Source: Athripsodes cinereus
Taxonomy: Eukaryota > Arthropoda > Insecta > Trichoptera > Leptoceridae
Assembly: GCA_947579605.1 (NCBI GenBank)
Contig: OX388314.1
Location: 620,001-684,000, forward strand
Length of the DNA: 64,000 nt
Direction of reading: 5' to 3'
Shown: piece after piece, positions 23,291-35,704 of the stretch
Position numbering within the stretch: the stretch's first letter is position 1
Layout: every line of letters begins with the position of its first letter
Position numbers and translations under genes: made by a program
The notes under the pieces: model-generated
Told to the model about the DNA's origin: nothing
What the model saw: the letters and a program-made list of their open reading frames with translations, nothing else
The model's database searches: none

Positions 23291-23837
23291 CACCTATTTT
23301 TTTTACCAGGAACATCACTGGATATAAGTCAGAGTCAAAAATTTGTTCGACCAATAATTATCAGTTGACAGAACTGACAAATTAAGCTAAGCTATACCAT
23401 ATAACATATCCCACAAATGGTGCTATTAGCAGACCAGCAGACCAGCGTAAATGATGTTGAAAATATCGATGGCATTCAAATATCTTATCTGTAAATAAAC
23501 AAACTTTACGTAAACATACCATGTATAGACCATTCACGTAAGTCAAGATAGTCCCAAATTATAACATGTATATTGTACATATTATGGGTATTACTAATAC
23601 GACGATACGTATATGTACATACAATGCACTTAACACATATGCATGTAACACCCAGACCCAAAACAATTTGAATCCTTTAGAATTTGATTAAAATGCCCCA
23701 ACCAAGTAATTCTCGCTCGTCCGTGTTTTCTTTATGTTTGTCCCTCTTCATCCATGTCCAAGTTTCGATTGCACTGTAGTGAACAGGCAACACCAAAGAG
23801 TATTGTGGTCAGCTGGGATGACGTCATTTATTGGATT

Positions 23838-23870
23838 GTGATAAGAATATTATCACAATCCAAAATCATT
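23838..23870. repeat. Short hairpin
   Basis: TTGGATTGTGATAA pairs with TTATCACAATCCAA around a short loop. It is an isolated structure of unknown role. Confidence 0.6.
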
Positions 23871-25250
23871 CTAGTTCTCTCTGCCTGGCTGACCACACAT
23901 ACGTTTTACATTCTCTGTATAAATCTAGTGTAACATTATTCGTATTTGCAAAACTGTGTTTAATAATAAATTATCTTAATAACAATCGCGAGTTTCATTA
24001 CATACATTTGGTAAGTCACCTTCTGATCTGGAGTAAATCTATAAAACTATAAATTCTGTAGTCTCTTATACTTGCCATCCCCATCAGGGATCTTCATATC
24101 ACTCTACTACCCTAATTTCTACATTGGTGACCCCTTCAGAACACATCCTTCAGAACACTTCCTTCAGAACACATCCATTCAAAACAAAAAATCAATTTAT
24201 AACCCATTTTTTCAATTTTCACACATTTTTCACGCATATCAATCCATCAAAATCTACATACCTACCGTGTCTTATCTTTTCAAAATCACCTTCAGGCTAC
24301 GGTCTTCTCACATTTGCTCCATTCTACTTACCAAATTTATTATTTTTATTTCGCGAACTTTTAAATTGTGGTTAGTCGGCAGCGAGGATTAGAATCGGTT
24401 GGTTTTACCCTCAGGGCTTAATTTTTTTTATTATTATTTTTTATATTCATAGGGCACCAACCTATTTTTGCCCTAAAACAATTAGAGTCATTTGGGGCTG
24501 GACAAAACAATTATTGATTTCTTACATTGTATAATCTTGTGTAAAATTTTTGTTAACAGATCAATAGGTAACAAAACGAAATATTTTCACTGACATGCAA
24601 CAATAAGGTAACAATTTTATAAATTTAATTTTTTCATCAACTCATTTCATTTTAATTACTAGTAATTGCATTCTGCATTTGAATTAAAAACCAACTCCGA
24701 CCACATCCATCATTTTTGCCATATTTGACTTGTTTTCATGGCTAATAATGGGTCATGCAGGAAGTGTACCGTTTGTCTAAGTACCGGTCACATTTCTTCT
24801 TTCGATATGCTTGTCGCATCTTTCATCTCTGACAAACAAACTTCAATTATGGTTGAAGTAAATTTCAATATTGGTTGAACAATATTTTTGAGAGTCAACC
24901 ATTATTGAATAGTGAAAACAGTGTATTAATAAAAAAAATGTTTCAGCATTCTGCTCGCAGTCCGTCATCACGTTCCATATAGCCTTAGTCTACATTATGT
25001 ATTGTAAAATTAATGTTTATAAAGATAACTGTAGAGAAAAAAACACGAATCGTGCTGAAAGGAATGAATGTAAGTGATGAAATGTTCATTTTCTTTCAAC
25101 CTTTAAATAAAAAATGAAAAAAATATTATTCTTTATACACGTTACTTCCATCATCAAATAAAATTTAAACTATTTTTAGTATAAAAAGGTTTACCTCCCA
25201 GAAAGTTCCTTTTTCAAAGTATACGTTAAATGAATACCTCACATTACGTT
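23871..25250. other. Unannotated region
   Basis: Several small open frames (23831-24052, 24072-24392) show no domain or splice support. CAGAACAC(A/T)TCC is repeated three times at 24135-24177. No gene is called. Confidence 0.4.
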
Positions 25251-25335
25251 AACCTGATGATGAGACCGAAAGCTCTTGAAAGCCGACTCGCGATTCATAA
25301 AGTCACTGTGGAACTACCAAATATAAATGTTTTAT
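25251..25335 (+). repeat. Hammerhead-like motif (partly decayed) with conserved tail
   Basis: CTGATGA (25254-25260), an extra T, stem II GAGA/TCTT (25262-25265 with 25274-25277), GAAA (25278-25281) and then GCCGAC-TC. Both core strings are intact, but stem III (GCC/GAC) and stem I (only one pair) have decayed compared with 47188. The tail CATAAAGTCACTGTGGAACT is shared with the other copies. Confidence 0.5.
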
Positions 25336-26084
25336 TTTTATTAACTTATTTTCAGTTCAAAAGCTCGGAGACATTATCACAAGCTTTCTGACTATGTTGA
25401 GAGCTTTCGCTTTGTTACCATATTGTTCATATTATAGATTATAATAAACTTACATATTTAAAAAAAAAACTATTTTTTTTTGTCACATTCTCTTTTAAGA
25501 TTTTACCCTAATAAAGGGGTTAAAACGGAAGAAGAAAAAAACAAAAGGTGTGCGTTTAATAACAATAACAATATCAAAGTTATTAGGGGAGGGTAATTTC
25601 AGGTAATTTAGATACTGCGTGAAAAATTTGAAAAATATTTTAACAAATAGGGAAATTTAATACAAAAATTGCTTGGCATGTATTAAGCTTACGTCTCGCA
25701 TTTTCTTTAATGTATTATACTTAATATAAAATACTTGTGCATTAAAGCAAAACATGATTAAAACTCCGAGTTTGCTTGAAGGAACCGCAGCATATTGTTT
25801 CTCCTTATTAATTTTATCTACATAAAATGTTTATTTTCAACTAATTACAGAGTTTTAAAGATTGTCATACTATACTGGGTTTATTAATAAAATATCTTTT
25901 ATGTAACATTAAACAGTTTGATATCCTGTTATGAATTTAAGATTCATATCCAGTTTAAAAAGACGGAGCATATTGGTAATTGGAAGAACCGCCTTATAGA
26001 AAAAAAATTACATTACTTATGCTATGTCTTCTCAGCTATACCAACAAGGGCGTCAAGGCATAACCCACAAGTATGGTAGCCGCT
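25336..26084. other. Unannotated AT-rich sequence
   Basis: No gene or recognised repeat was found. Confidence 0.4.
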
Positions 26085-26170
26085 CAGCTTTATCATCGTG
26101 ACATATCTCACAAGTGGGGTAGTCAGCAGACCAGCTGCATATAACAAACGTCCTCTCCGAACCAACAAAC
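26085..26170 (+). repeat. Repeat family A fragment
   Basis: ATATCTCACAAGTGGGGTAG, CAGCAGACCAGCTGCATATA and ACGTCCTCTCCG match the first half of family A. Confidence 0.65.
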
Positions 26171-26689
26171 AAAAATTGGCATTTATTGCAGAATTAAAAG
26201 ATAACTTATGGTAGAGTGGGAGACCAATTCATTGCCAGGTGCTCCACGGTACAGAATTTAATAATTTTAAATTTATAAATAGGTAAAGAAACCTTTTCTT
26301 AAATTTACATATATCTAATGAAATACTTCAAACAATATATACTAATATTTTCAAATTACAATAACCTTACAAAATGTAAAGCATTAACCAATTTATAAGT
26401 GTATACAAGTTAATCAATCAATATATTTCAGTAGCCCAAAAAATTGTCATAGAATAAGAATAGAAACAGATTAAAGATAAAAGTTCAAAGTAAAATAATA
26501 TTAATTTTTAATAAATTAATGAAAAAAAAACTAATTTTAAAACTAGACATCTATTTAGCACAGCGAGAGAGGAAATGGAAAGAGAATTCATCGAATAATG
26601 GAAAATTCTTGTAGAACAATGCAAGGATAGAGGAAGAGTGTACATTGAAGGGGATGATAAGTAAATATTATGTAGGTCTGGAACCCCTT

Positions 26690-26910
26690 TATATAATTGG
26701 GAGGCTCTATATGGATCACGTCTTAATTCTTCGTCAATTTTACATATTTCAATACTGTTGTGGGCAAACATGTTTTAACATCAAACACATCAGCCGTTTT
26801 TCTAACTGACATTCCTTTTCAGCATTCTTCAACAGCCTTCTCTAAATGCTCTGTTGAAATAGGAATCCTTTTTTGCCAGTTTTACTTCTTGGCACTGAAA
26901 AATAAATTGG
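26690..26910 (-). pseudogene. pogo/Tigger-like transposase N-terminal (psq-type HTH) remnant
   Basis: The minus strand, after a possible splice acceptor (TTTATTTTTCAG), reads PRSKTGKK. With a one-base frame change it continues RIPISTEHLEKAVEEC, a stop, then KGMSVRKTADVFDVK and TVLKYVK. This resembles the psq/CENP-B N-terminal helix-turn-helix of Tigger/pogo/jerky transposases (KKRxxxxxxxLxxAVxxxxxGxSxRxAAxxFxVPxxTLxxxxK). A frameshift and stops make it non-functional. The catalytic DDE domain was not found. Confidence 0.55.
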
Positions 26911-26919
26911 TCATACTAA

Positions 26920-27356
26920 AGATATCCAATTTTGTGTGTACCTTCGAACAGTTCAAAGGTACACGCAATTCTCTGTTCGGAGGTACACTCAGACCATAAA
27001 TACAGAAAATTATCGATGAAAAAAAATTGAAGTTATTTATGTCAAAATAAAATACTAGATAACAAAAAGAATCTAATGTTTTCTAATTTTGTGTAGTACA
27101 AATATTAAAAATATAACATTTATTTATCTAAAAAAACTAGAGAAAATTGATGAAATATTTACTTTTTGCATCGAAAATCTTTAAGAAACATTAGCGAACT
27201 AACACTGGCAGTTACGCGCTTGATATTAAAACAGTGTTGCCATAGTGGAAAAATCTTTACAAATACAGTGCTACAATATTTTTATATTTCACCGTTTTAG
27301 AGTTTTTGAGACTGTTCGATGGTACACGCGTTCCAAGGTACACTACTTGACCCTAC
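26920..27356. repeat. Region with repeated TGTACC/GGTACAC motifs
   Basis: GTACCTTCGAACAGTTCAAA, GGTACACGCAATTCTC and GAGGTACACTC at one end, and TTCGATGGTACACGCG and CCAAGGTACACTACTTGACC at the other. They could be terminal or subterminal sites of the pogo-like element just to the left. No full terminal inverted repeat was proven. Confidence 0.35.
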
Positions 27357-28440
27357 ATTATTAAGCTAGAAATTAAAAAAAAGTTACAGAGCCAATCTTG
27401 TTATTTAATAGCCACACCTCGTATGCTCAGAATAAATAAAACAAAAGTAGGTAGGTACGCGAGTAATTATAAAACTGCTGTTGAATTTACTAGCGTACAG
27501 GTGTACTATCTATAATAAATAAAGAAATAACTATAAGCATTAGAACAATAATGCAAACAACAATTATTTATTTTATATTTTCCATAAAGCACGTAAATTA
27601 ATCGTCTTTCTAGACTCATGTTGTATATTTTCTAGACAGTGGCGTAACATAAATCTAAGTTTAAATACCCCACACCTAAAAGCAAAATTAATTGTTAAGC
27701 TTAGCGCGAAACAAAATATCTCTGAAACGTCACTGAAGCCTTATATATGTAGCTAGAGCTAACATTGTTGGCTTCTTTACAAGTATTACATATAACATTT
27801 TTAGATAACAATATAATAAAAGTTCGTATAATCAATGTAGATATAAAACATTTCAATTAATCTTCGGTGTTTGGTAGAAGATTATATTGTGTTTTTTTTA
27901 ATACTAATATCATCGACTGATGGTACTTAAGTTGCGTTCATGTCAAATAAGTAAAAATAATAATAATAATAATAAAAAGATAATTTGTATTTGGCGCTGT
28001 TTAATGGTCCGTGGCCATCTCAAGAGCGCCGTGGCTTTTTAGTTTAGTTTAAAAACATCTCTTCTTTAACACTTTCTCGAGATTTATTTGATTGCAAGCT
28101 GGCTTCATGAACTTTCGTCCTTAACAAAAGACTTACGTTAAAGAAGTGCACTTGAAATTAAAATATTAAAATGTTTAGTATGATCGATAATGTGATTGCC
28201 TGGTAAAGAGTTAAAATTTTAAGACTATGTAACTTAACAATTTTCTAAATAAAATCTTGAGGAGATTCTAAAATAAAATATTTTAACTTTTTAAAAGTTC
28301 TTTTTCTTAACTGAATTGTTAGTAGGTACATCATTTTTTTTAATGACTTTTACAACTTTTTTAAATATTAACGTGAATTTATCCATTTTACTCAATATGT
28401 ATATTGGGACACACCTTTTTTTCCCTCTTACAACACAGTC
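27357..28440. repeat. Unannotated region with diverged family E copy
   Basis: 27957-27976 is an (AAT)n run. 27990-28042 in reverse complement resembles family E (GGCGCTCTTGAGATGG, then GGACCATTAAACAGCGCC). The remainder shows nothing recognisable. Confidence 0.45.
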
Positions 28441-28444
28441 TATG

Positions 28445-28532
28445 TTGAATTAAAACACTTACGACACAAGCTTTTAGCTTACTGTGAAAGGTGTATAAGG
28501 TTGTATGTGGGTTTGTAACAAAACCCATATAT
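28445..28532 (+). repeat. SINE tail without tRNA head
   Basis: ACGACACAAGCTTTTAGCTT, ACTGTGAAAGGTGTATAAGG and TTGTATGTGGGTTTGTAACA match the 3' part of the tRNA SINE at 13955-14125, in the opposite orientation. Confidence 0.65.
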
Positions 28533-28557
28533 ATCTTAAAAAAAAAACTTATTTTTA

Positions 28558-28608
28558 GTACTTCCACAATGACTAATCAATTGTGGTCATTATGGAAGTA
28601 CTTGAAAT
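28558..28608. repeat. Short inverted repeat
   Basis: AGTACTTCCACAATGAC pairs with GTCATTATGGAAGTACT with one mismatch around an 11-nt loop. It is a small fold-back of unknown origin. Confidence 0.6.
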
Positions 28609-30040
28609 AAATGTTAAGTTTTTTAAAAGATGATTAAAGAGAAATTTTAATAATATTTATTTATTTATCATCTTAAAGGACACACAGTTTTACATAATAA
28701 ATATCAACATTCAATCTCAACAATAAATAAACCAATCAAGTTCCCAAATTACTAAAGCGTATGACGAACACATTGCTAACAAACAATAAAAAATATAATT
28801 TTTTTTTTCAATAATTAAAAACAAGACGAAAATCATGAAAATTTATAGTTAGTAATAAGTTTATAATAATTGAAATCGCTAAATTATATCTCCATTCAAT
28901 CTGCTTTATGTAATGATATTTTTTGTGATCTTGTGGTTGTGTGGTGTAGAATAAAACAAGTTAATTAATGCATTAAAGCATGATTTTCATAGAATACCTG
29001 CGGTTCCGTCACTGTTTTCAACTCCTATTCAAAACAAGTATGCAAAATATACCGTTATTTTATACATTTTTTAACCTGTGTAACCAATAACCATTAGTAG
29101 ATTAAAATAATAATAACTCATCTTGATAGGCAAAGGTAAAAGGGGGTATATAAAATCATATTTATTTTAAAAGTAATCATTATTGTTTGAAATGGTTTCC
29201 ATTAAGTATGTAGTGTGACCCATGTGCCCTTGTTGTTTCCCCTTTCTTTTTTAATGGACATCGTAAAATTTTATTGATTTGGCCTCTGCAATACCTTCGA
29301 CAAGCTGGAAGCATTATATTAAGTCTCTACGTTCAGCCTATTTATTTATATAAAAAATGATCACAACTACAGAGAGAGAGAGAGAGAGAGTACTGTGCAA
29401 GGTTCAGATAATGAAAGAGGCCGTTCTGCCGGCCACTGTTCCTAATATAACGCAACTACCTACTTATCTACAGTGTGGCCATTATATAAAAATACCAAAT
29501 CAACATTGTTGATAAAGTCTCCAAGCTAAATTGGCAATGGACTGCGGTCATATGGCAAGGTGACAGGATGGCAGTTGAACTTCCAGTATGAGTATACACA
29601 TCCTTAATGTTTTTTTATACCAAGTATAATTGCAAGTATTTAAATGGATACTTTATTAATAATTCAGGAAATGGTCCCAATGAACATTATGTGGCATAGA
29701 TTCGTAGGAACTGATTACACAACACGAGGACTAAGTATTTACATAATGTCATTTTGTTTTAGGGAAACACATTTGTTTGGTAATGTGAAAAATATTTTCA
29801 ACAATATAATGTGACTTGGCTCGTTTATATTGTATGTGATATTGAAATTACAAACCATAAATAAATAAAATTTACTGTTAAACAAGAATAGTATTTCCCT
29901 AATTGATTTGAAGTTTATTTTGTAAAACTCCATGTTTATTATATGTATAATTTATGTATGAAAACATAAATGGTTTGGGTTTAACTTTTTTAATAAAATA
30001 ATGACCTGATTTCGAGTAATAAAGCTATTCTATATATTTT
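28609..30040. other. Unannotated AT-rich sequence
   Basis: 29371-29390 is an (AG)10 microsatellite. No gene was recognised; the open frame at 29739-29933 has no motif. Confidence 0.45.
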
Positions 30041-30044
30041 TTTT

Positions 30045-30204
30045 AACATACATCCACGGCGTGAGCCTTTTACATGTTAAAATATTAAACAAAAACAAAA
30101 CATAATTCTCATTTACAACACAGTTAGAACCTGAACAACAACTGGCGAAGAACAATAAAATTGGAAATCAAACTATAACAATCATAAAATTAGTCGAAAC
30201 AAAA
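30045..30204 (+). repeat. Repeat family C
   Basis: CGGCGTGAGCCTTTTACATG recurs at 37480-37500, and in diverged form near 1735. The I-like retrotransposon inserted about 150 bp downstream of this block. Confidence 0.55.
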
Positions 30205-30218
30205 CAAGTAGAAAAGTC
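30205..30218. repeat. Target-site duplication, copy 1
   Basis: CAAGTAGAAAAGTC directly abuts the 3' tail of the I-like element. The identical 14 bp is at 35705-35718, at the element's 5' end. Confidence 0.93.
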
Positions 30219-30240
30219 TATTCTATTCTATTCTATTCTT
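30219..30240 (-). repeat. 3' terminal (GAATA)n tail of the I-like element
   Basis: On the minus strand the element ends GAAGAATAGAATAGAATAGA and a little further, then meets the target duplication. I factors end in short tandem repeats (TAA) in the same way, used in target-primed reverse transcription. Confidence 0.8.
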
Positions 30241-30546
30241 CTCAAGGCCATCCACTCGTTTGCGAGTGATTTAGCCCAACATGGAACAACGAGTTTTTAA
30301 CAATGATATATGTATTAAAAAAATAAATAAACAATAATGAGGTGATTCACAGCAAAATGAACCTTAATATAAAGACGGGGTAGTAAATAATAATGACAAT
30401 ACTTCATTCGATGCATCGCACAGCTGTTGTTTACAAAAATACACAGCTACCCATTATAACTAATTATACCTATTCCAATTCAATAACAAGGTGACTCGAA
30501 AAGTTAAATATTTTTATTATTTACTTTGAGGAATTTCGTCATACAT

Positions 30547-33500
30547 TTATATATGTACCTCTATTGAGTTCAATAATAGTAAAAATTGGACATTGAGGGG
30601 GTATGTAATGCATTCCTCCACGAGATTATCCAGGAATTCTGATCTGTCATATTTGGGGCACTCGAAAAATACATGGTTCAGAGATTCCTCATTGGTACCA
30701 CATTCGCACTCAGGGGAGGGGAAAACTCCAATCCTTGCTAAGTGGGTGGCAACCAAACAATGTCCGATTCGCATTCTGGAAATGAGGGAAATGTCCAATT
30801 TTGATTGTCGTTCAATTTCAAACCACGGACGACATGGAATCTTTTTTTGTATGTTTTTATAGAACATTCCGGTTGCTGATATTTGCCAATAACTGTGCCA
30901 CTCCGACCTTATGAGATTCATGATGGTGGGTAAGAAATCGTCCGTGGGTTGGGAAAATGCGTTAGGCAAGCACCCGCCTGTGCAGGCCAATTTTGCCAGG
31001 CGGTCAACGGCTTCGTTTCCGGATATTCCAATATGAGATGGGATCCAACAGAATACAATATCATATCCCATGCATGAGGCATAGAATGCAAGATGTCGGA
31101 TTTCAAATACTATACTGTTGCTACACTTTTTCGCATTAGATTTAAGGTTTTGAAGAAGTGAAAGTGAGTCAGTGTATATTACTGAAAATCTTATTTTTAG
31201 ATGGATGATTTTTAGCAGTGCCTCTTTCATTGCTATGCATTCTGCGGTAAATACTGAAGAGAGGATGGGAATTTTGAAAATCCCTTCCAAATGAAGTGAT
31301 GGAATATAAAAAGCAGAGCCACAACCTTGGGAACACTTGGATCCGTCAGTGAATATAGCCACGTGATTTGGCCATATCTCTTCAGTAGTCGACATGAATA
31401 TTTGGTTATTGCTATTATGGTTTTGAGATGAATATGATTTGAAAATGCCTATTGACTCCTCAATCTGAAGAGGAAAAGATAGAGCTTTGAAAGGGGTCGT
31501 GAATAGAGGTAATTTTTCTCTGGGGTATATTGGAATATCTGACATAAGTGAATGAAAACAAGAGACAAGCAACGGTGGAACCTTTCTGTAAGTAGTTTCC
31601 TCACCGCAGACCTTATTGGCCAAAGTACTTAAACTCAGAATAAGTGGGTTATCCACGTATTCGATTCTCTTCATAATGAACTTACATGCCAGGAATTTTC
31701 GTCGTAGGAATAATGGCATCTCGCCCACTTCTACCTGCAGAGAGACTATTGGAGACGATCTCATTGCCCCCAATATAAGGCGCAAACACTGTGACTGAAT
31801 CTTATCTAATTTGTTAGCTTGATATTTTGGTAAAGGATCCAAAAGATAGCTGCCATAGTCCAAATGACTTCGAATCAGAGAGGAGTATAACATCTTCAGC
31901 GTGGAGGGGTGTGCGCCCCACCAAACCCGCGAAACCGCACGAAGAATATTCAAGTTTTTTTCACATTTGCTCACAATAAGATCTATGTGGATGTTCCATG
32001 ACAACTTTCTTTGTAAATTCATCCCCAAGAATTTGACAGAATCCACACTAGGAATCTGAGTTCCCTCAAACAAAACATCAACGTTGGGAGGATTCCGTTT
32101 TTTGGAGAAAACAACTACCTTACTTTTATCCGGAGCGAGATCAAGACTATTGTCAGAAAGCCATGTGCTCAAGCCCTTCATTACCTGACTCAACTGATCA
32201 GCTCCGACTTTAATGTCTTTATGATGCACATATATAACTAAATCATCGGCATATTGCAATAATTTACAATCATTTGGGAGGAGGCCATGAATGTCATATG
32301 AATATATGTTAAATAATAAAGGGCTCAGCACTGAACCCTGGGGCAAGCCTTTGAAAACCGTTCTACGTACCTGACCGTCTGGAGTGTCGATCACAATCTC
32401 TCTTTGGGTTAACATGTCGAATATCAAGCTAGTAAGAGAATTTGGGACTCCTATATTACTTAATTTTCGTTTTAAAGTATTAATATCGACATTGTCATAG
32501 GCGCTGGATATATCTGCAAAGCACGCAACTGTGCTCTTCTGTTCCAATTGAGCAAGCTGAATATCAGTCACCAGGATACTTACGTTGTCGAGACAAGATT
32601 TTTCTTTCCTAAATCCGAGTTGATGAGGGGGGAGGAGGCACCTATTTTCCACAAACCACTCCAGACGCACCTTCACCATGAGCTCAAGGATTTTGAGTAA
32701 ACAACATGACAATGCTATGGGTCTATATGAAGATGCTAGAGAAGGGTTCTTGCCATTTTTCAAAATAGGGACGACCAATTGTTTTTTCCATGCCAGAGGA
32801 ATTATGGATAAATTAAGAGCCAAATTGTAGATGGATAAAATTGTGGATAAAACTGGGGCAGGACAGTGTTTTATCATGGAGTAGTTAATAAAATCCACTC
32901 CAAGGGCAGAGTCAGAGATGCAACTTTTTACCGCTGATAGAAGTTCATTGAATGTAAATTTTTCTGCCAACCAACTTGCCGTTGGATCCTCTGTATTTAA
33001 TGAAAGAGGCTCTATTTGGTTAGCAACAAAAGGTGGGGCAAGTCGATCCAGGAAATCTTCTATGCATTCTCCTATTTGGGAAGATTTATTTGGTTGAGAG
33101 AATGAGCCCCTAAATCGGCGAATCATGCTCCAAACCTCCGAGGTAGCAGTTTCTGGTGACAATGAGGAACAAAAATTTCGCCATCCCTGTCTCTTCTTAC
33201 GTTGCAGGATTCGCTTTGCCAAAGCTTGCAATCTCTTAACCTCCAAGTAATTTCCAAGTGACATATCCCTTCTATACTTTCGCATTGCGTTTTTTCGATC
33301 TTGCACTGCGGCACTACACTCTGGGTCCCACCATGGGGGAGACTCTTTTAGATTGCGAGATAATGATGCACGCGGGATTGACGAATTAGCCGCAGATATT
33401 ATATGTTCGGTTAAGGTTGATGTCATAGTATCAATATCCGAAGGAACTTGTTCACGCAGAAAAGATGTCTCAAGAGAAGTTCTAAAGCTCTCCCAATCAG

Positions 33501-34226
33501 CCCGCCCAGTGTTAAAACAATTTCGACGATTTTTTTTGATATTAATATTAAACTTAACGTTTACTGCTACTTTAATTGGGAAATGATCATTGGAGTAAGG
33601 ATCTTCCAGAACATGCCATACTATAGATGGCGCTAGGTCAGCAGTGCAAATGGTGAGATCCACGGCACTAGAATTTTGTGTGGGAGGAGAAAAGCGAGTA
33701 GGGGATCCGTCGTTGAGGATACAAAGCGTATTACTATCTATAAAATCAAGAATAGCTTTCCCACACGAATCTGTGGAGTGGCAACCCCATGAAGTGGAAT
33801 GTGCATTAAAGTCTCCCAAGAGTATAAAAGATTTTGAGATTTTGTGTAGCAAATGATTGAAATATGTAAGGTCAAATGGAGTCTTAGGGGTAGATAAACA
33901 GAGACAAAAGATGTTCCAGAAATGTCCACAGCAACAATTTGGAAATCTGCACGTTTAGGCAATGGGATTCGGATATAGGGGATATCAGACTTTATAAACA
34001 AAGCTGCACCCCCTTTTCCGTCTAAACGATCATCACGAACAGACATGTATCCGGGCAGATTAAAAAGGGATTCTGGATGTAACCATGTTTCAGAAATGGC
34101 TGCGACGGAAATGTTAAATTTTTTTATGAGTGATATTGCTTCGCTTCTGTTTGAAACGATACTTCGACTGTTCCATTGGATAATATTGAGCTTTGAAAAA
34201 CTAGCTTTTGTCTTGTTGGTCACCAT
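30547..34226 (-). pseudogene. ORF2: endonuclease-RT-RNase H polyprotein with one frameshift
   Basis: The start ATG (34224-34226) overlaps the ORF1 end by 26 bp. The N-terminal APE-type endonuclease shows IIQWNSRSI, SETWLHPE, GKGGAALFIK, SVYLP, then LLGDFNAHS, VDLTICT and NDHFPI. RT motifs follow: RPIALSCCLLKILE, QLGFRKEKSC, ACFADISSAYDNVD, GLPQGSVLSPLLFNIY, LLQYADDLVIYV (catalytic YADD) and FLGMNL. The RNase H domain has FTDGSK, FTAECIAMKEAL, IYTDSLSLLQNL and WIPSHIGISGNEAVDRLAK. A C-terminal Cys/His cluster reads CECGTNEESLNHVFFEC. The endonuclease starts in one frame and continues in another. The switch lies between YLP and PKTPFDLTYFNH, about 33885-33893, in a CCCC run, consistent with a one-base deletion. 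Everything after it is open for about 1,100 codons. Without the frameshift the protein would be about 1,220 aa, normal for this group. Confidence 0.93.
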
Positions 34227-35478
34227 TATGATTTTTATGAAAAGAAGTGAGTATTGAAGGAAGTGAGGCAGCGATGGACGGTAAAGAATTGGGTTGTGAC
34301 ATTAGTTGAAAGAATAATTGCATAAAACAATTCAAAATAGTTTGGAGGTCAGAAGTTGAGGGTTTTGGATTGTCTGGGGTGGAATTGCCACGTAAGGCAC
34401 ATCCGTCTACAGGATTCGAAACTTGGCCATTTTTGTAGAATAGGAGGTTTTCGTGTTCAGTGTTAATTGGTTTGTTGTGAATGGGTTGGTGGTGATTTTT
34501 CGTTGTTTTTGAAATTTTAGTGACAGTAGATGATTGAGTAGGGGAAGATTGAGGAGCAGATGCAACTTTTTCTGCAAAACTGGATATTGCAGGAAGATGA
34601 CGAGTAGATGCTTCTTTGTAGGAAATATTGTCCATAGCCATTGAGTGCTTAATATTTTTTTGGCGGGTGAGTTCTGGGCAGGATAGACTAGATGCATTAT
34701 GTGAGCCATTGCAATTGACACATTTAGCCAACGTAGAAGTGCATTCCTCTCCGAAATGGGCTTCTCCACATTTGAAACAACGAGGATTTGATCTACATTG
34801 TGTCTTTTGGTGACCAAATCGGCAGCACCCAAAACACAAGACGGTTGGAAATACATATTGCTCTGTTTTCATTGAGACATGATACAGGTATACGTGTGGG
34901 GGTAACTTCTGACCCTCAAAGGTCAGTACGACCGACCTTGAAGGACGCCATTCTACTGTCCCTGAAGAAGAATCCTTGAAATTAAGGCGACGCGCCTTTA
35001 TTACTTTGCCATAGCCGTAAGGCACCTCCGTAGCTTCCACTATCTCTTCAATTGAGATGTCGGTAGAAACACCTCTTACTATACCCATTTTGTGGAGCTT
35101 AAAAGATGGAATATAACATTTCAGGTTATTTGCTGATACGAAATTAGAAGTTAAGAAGTCGTTTGCTGCAAGAGCCGATTTAAATGTTAGAGAAATTTTA
35201 TTTCTCGCCTCTATCTTAACTCCACCTGTCGCTATGTTTTTTATTCCCGAATTGCATAATAATTTCCCGAATGCCATTGGATCCATATGTTTACTTGGAT
35301 CCTGATTTTGTACGAATATTAAATATGGGCCATGGGCCTCCACACTATACAGCTCCAATGGCCTCTCCGTAACACCACTTGGAGAAAAAGGCATCTTCGA
35401 AGGGTGAGCGCTCGTAAGCTCGCTAGGCGATCTTGATCTTTTTCTTAAATCAGGAGGCTCCGAAGGAGCCTCCATCAT
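34201..35478 (-). CDS. ORF1: Gag-like RNA-binding protein with three CCHC zinc knuckles
   Basis: 425 codons, intact. The N-terminal third is polar and basic (LRKRSRSPSE). The middle (residues ~48-210) resembles the Gag-like domain of insect non-LTR retrotransposons. Three zinc knuckles follow: CFGCCRFGHQKTQC (215-228, CX2CX4HX4C), CFKCGEAHFGEEC (234-246) and CVNCNGSHNASSLSC (253-267). The C-terminal part is Ser/Thr/Pro-rich. ORF1 proteins of this class bind element RNA and form the ribonucleoprotein that carries ORF2. Two ATGs open the frame (35478 and 35475); either could be used. ORF2 begins inside its last codons, so ORF2 translation probably depends on reinitiation or a similar event (inference). 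Confidence 0.92.
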   Translation of the reverse strand: MMEAPSEPPDLRKRSRSPSELTSAHPSKMPFSPSGVTERPLELYSVEAHGPYLIFVQNQDPSKHMDPMAFGKLLCNSGIKNIATGGVKIEARNKISLTFKSALAANDFLTSNFVSANNLKCYIPSFKLHKMGIVRGVSTDISIEEIVEATEVPYGYGKVIKARRLNFKDSSSGTVEWRPSRSVVLTFEGQKLPPHVYLYHVSMKTEQYVFPTVLCFGCCRFGHQKTQCRSNPRCFKCGEAHFGEECTSTLAKCVNCNGSHNASSLSCPELTRQKNIKHSMAMDNISYKEASTRHLPAISSFAEKVASAPQSSPTQSSTVTKISKTTKNHHQPIHNKPINTEHENLLFYKNGQVSNPVDGCALRGNSTPDNPKPSTSDLQTILNCFMQLFFQLMSQPNSLPSIAASLPSILTSFHKNHNGDQQDKS

Positions 35479-35704
35479 GATATGTAAAGACGCTAATACG
35501 TGTAGATCTAATACAGTATTTTAAAAAGAAAAATAAATGGTAAGAAAAATAATAAAAGAAAAAAAAAACTTATCGACCGCCCCTCTCCGCTCCCCAGAAG
35601 CAGCAACAAAAACAAAAAATGATTCTGAACAAAAATAACAGCACTGTAAGCACGCTATAACAAAAAACACGACTGCCCGCAACAAGAAGCCAGCAACGAA
35701 TCGT

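Larger units (their letters stand above)
30219..35704 (-). mobile_element. Full-length I-like non-LTR retrotransposon, about 5.49 kb
   Basis: The element runs on the minus strand from 35704 (5' end, ACGATTCGTTGCTGG) to 30219. It has a 226-bp 5' UTR, ORF1, ORF2 overlapping ORF1 by 26 bp, a 328-bp 3' UTR, and a 3' end made of GAATA/TAGAA repeats instead of poly(A). A perfect 14-bp target-site duplication flanks it, so both ends are defined. ORF2 has an RNase H domain. With the CCHC ORF1 and the simple-repeat tail, this points to the I superfamily (I/Nimb/LOA-type) rather than Jockey or R1. Apart from one frameshift in ORF2 it looks intact, so the insertion is fairly young. Confidence 0.93.

Noticed and set aside
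24072..24392. Possible 106-codon gene
   Set aside because: Two overlapping plus-strand frames, low-complexity Ser/Phe/Ile content, no motif, no splice signals and no repeat partner.
30593..34979. Several plus-strand open frames opposite the I-like element
   Set aside because: They are antisense shadows of ORF1/ORF2, with no motif of their own.
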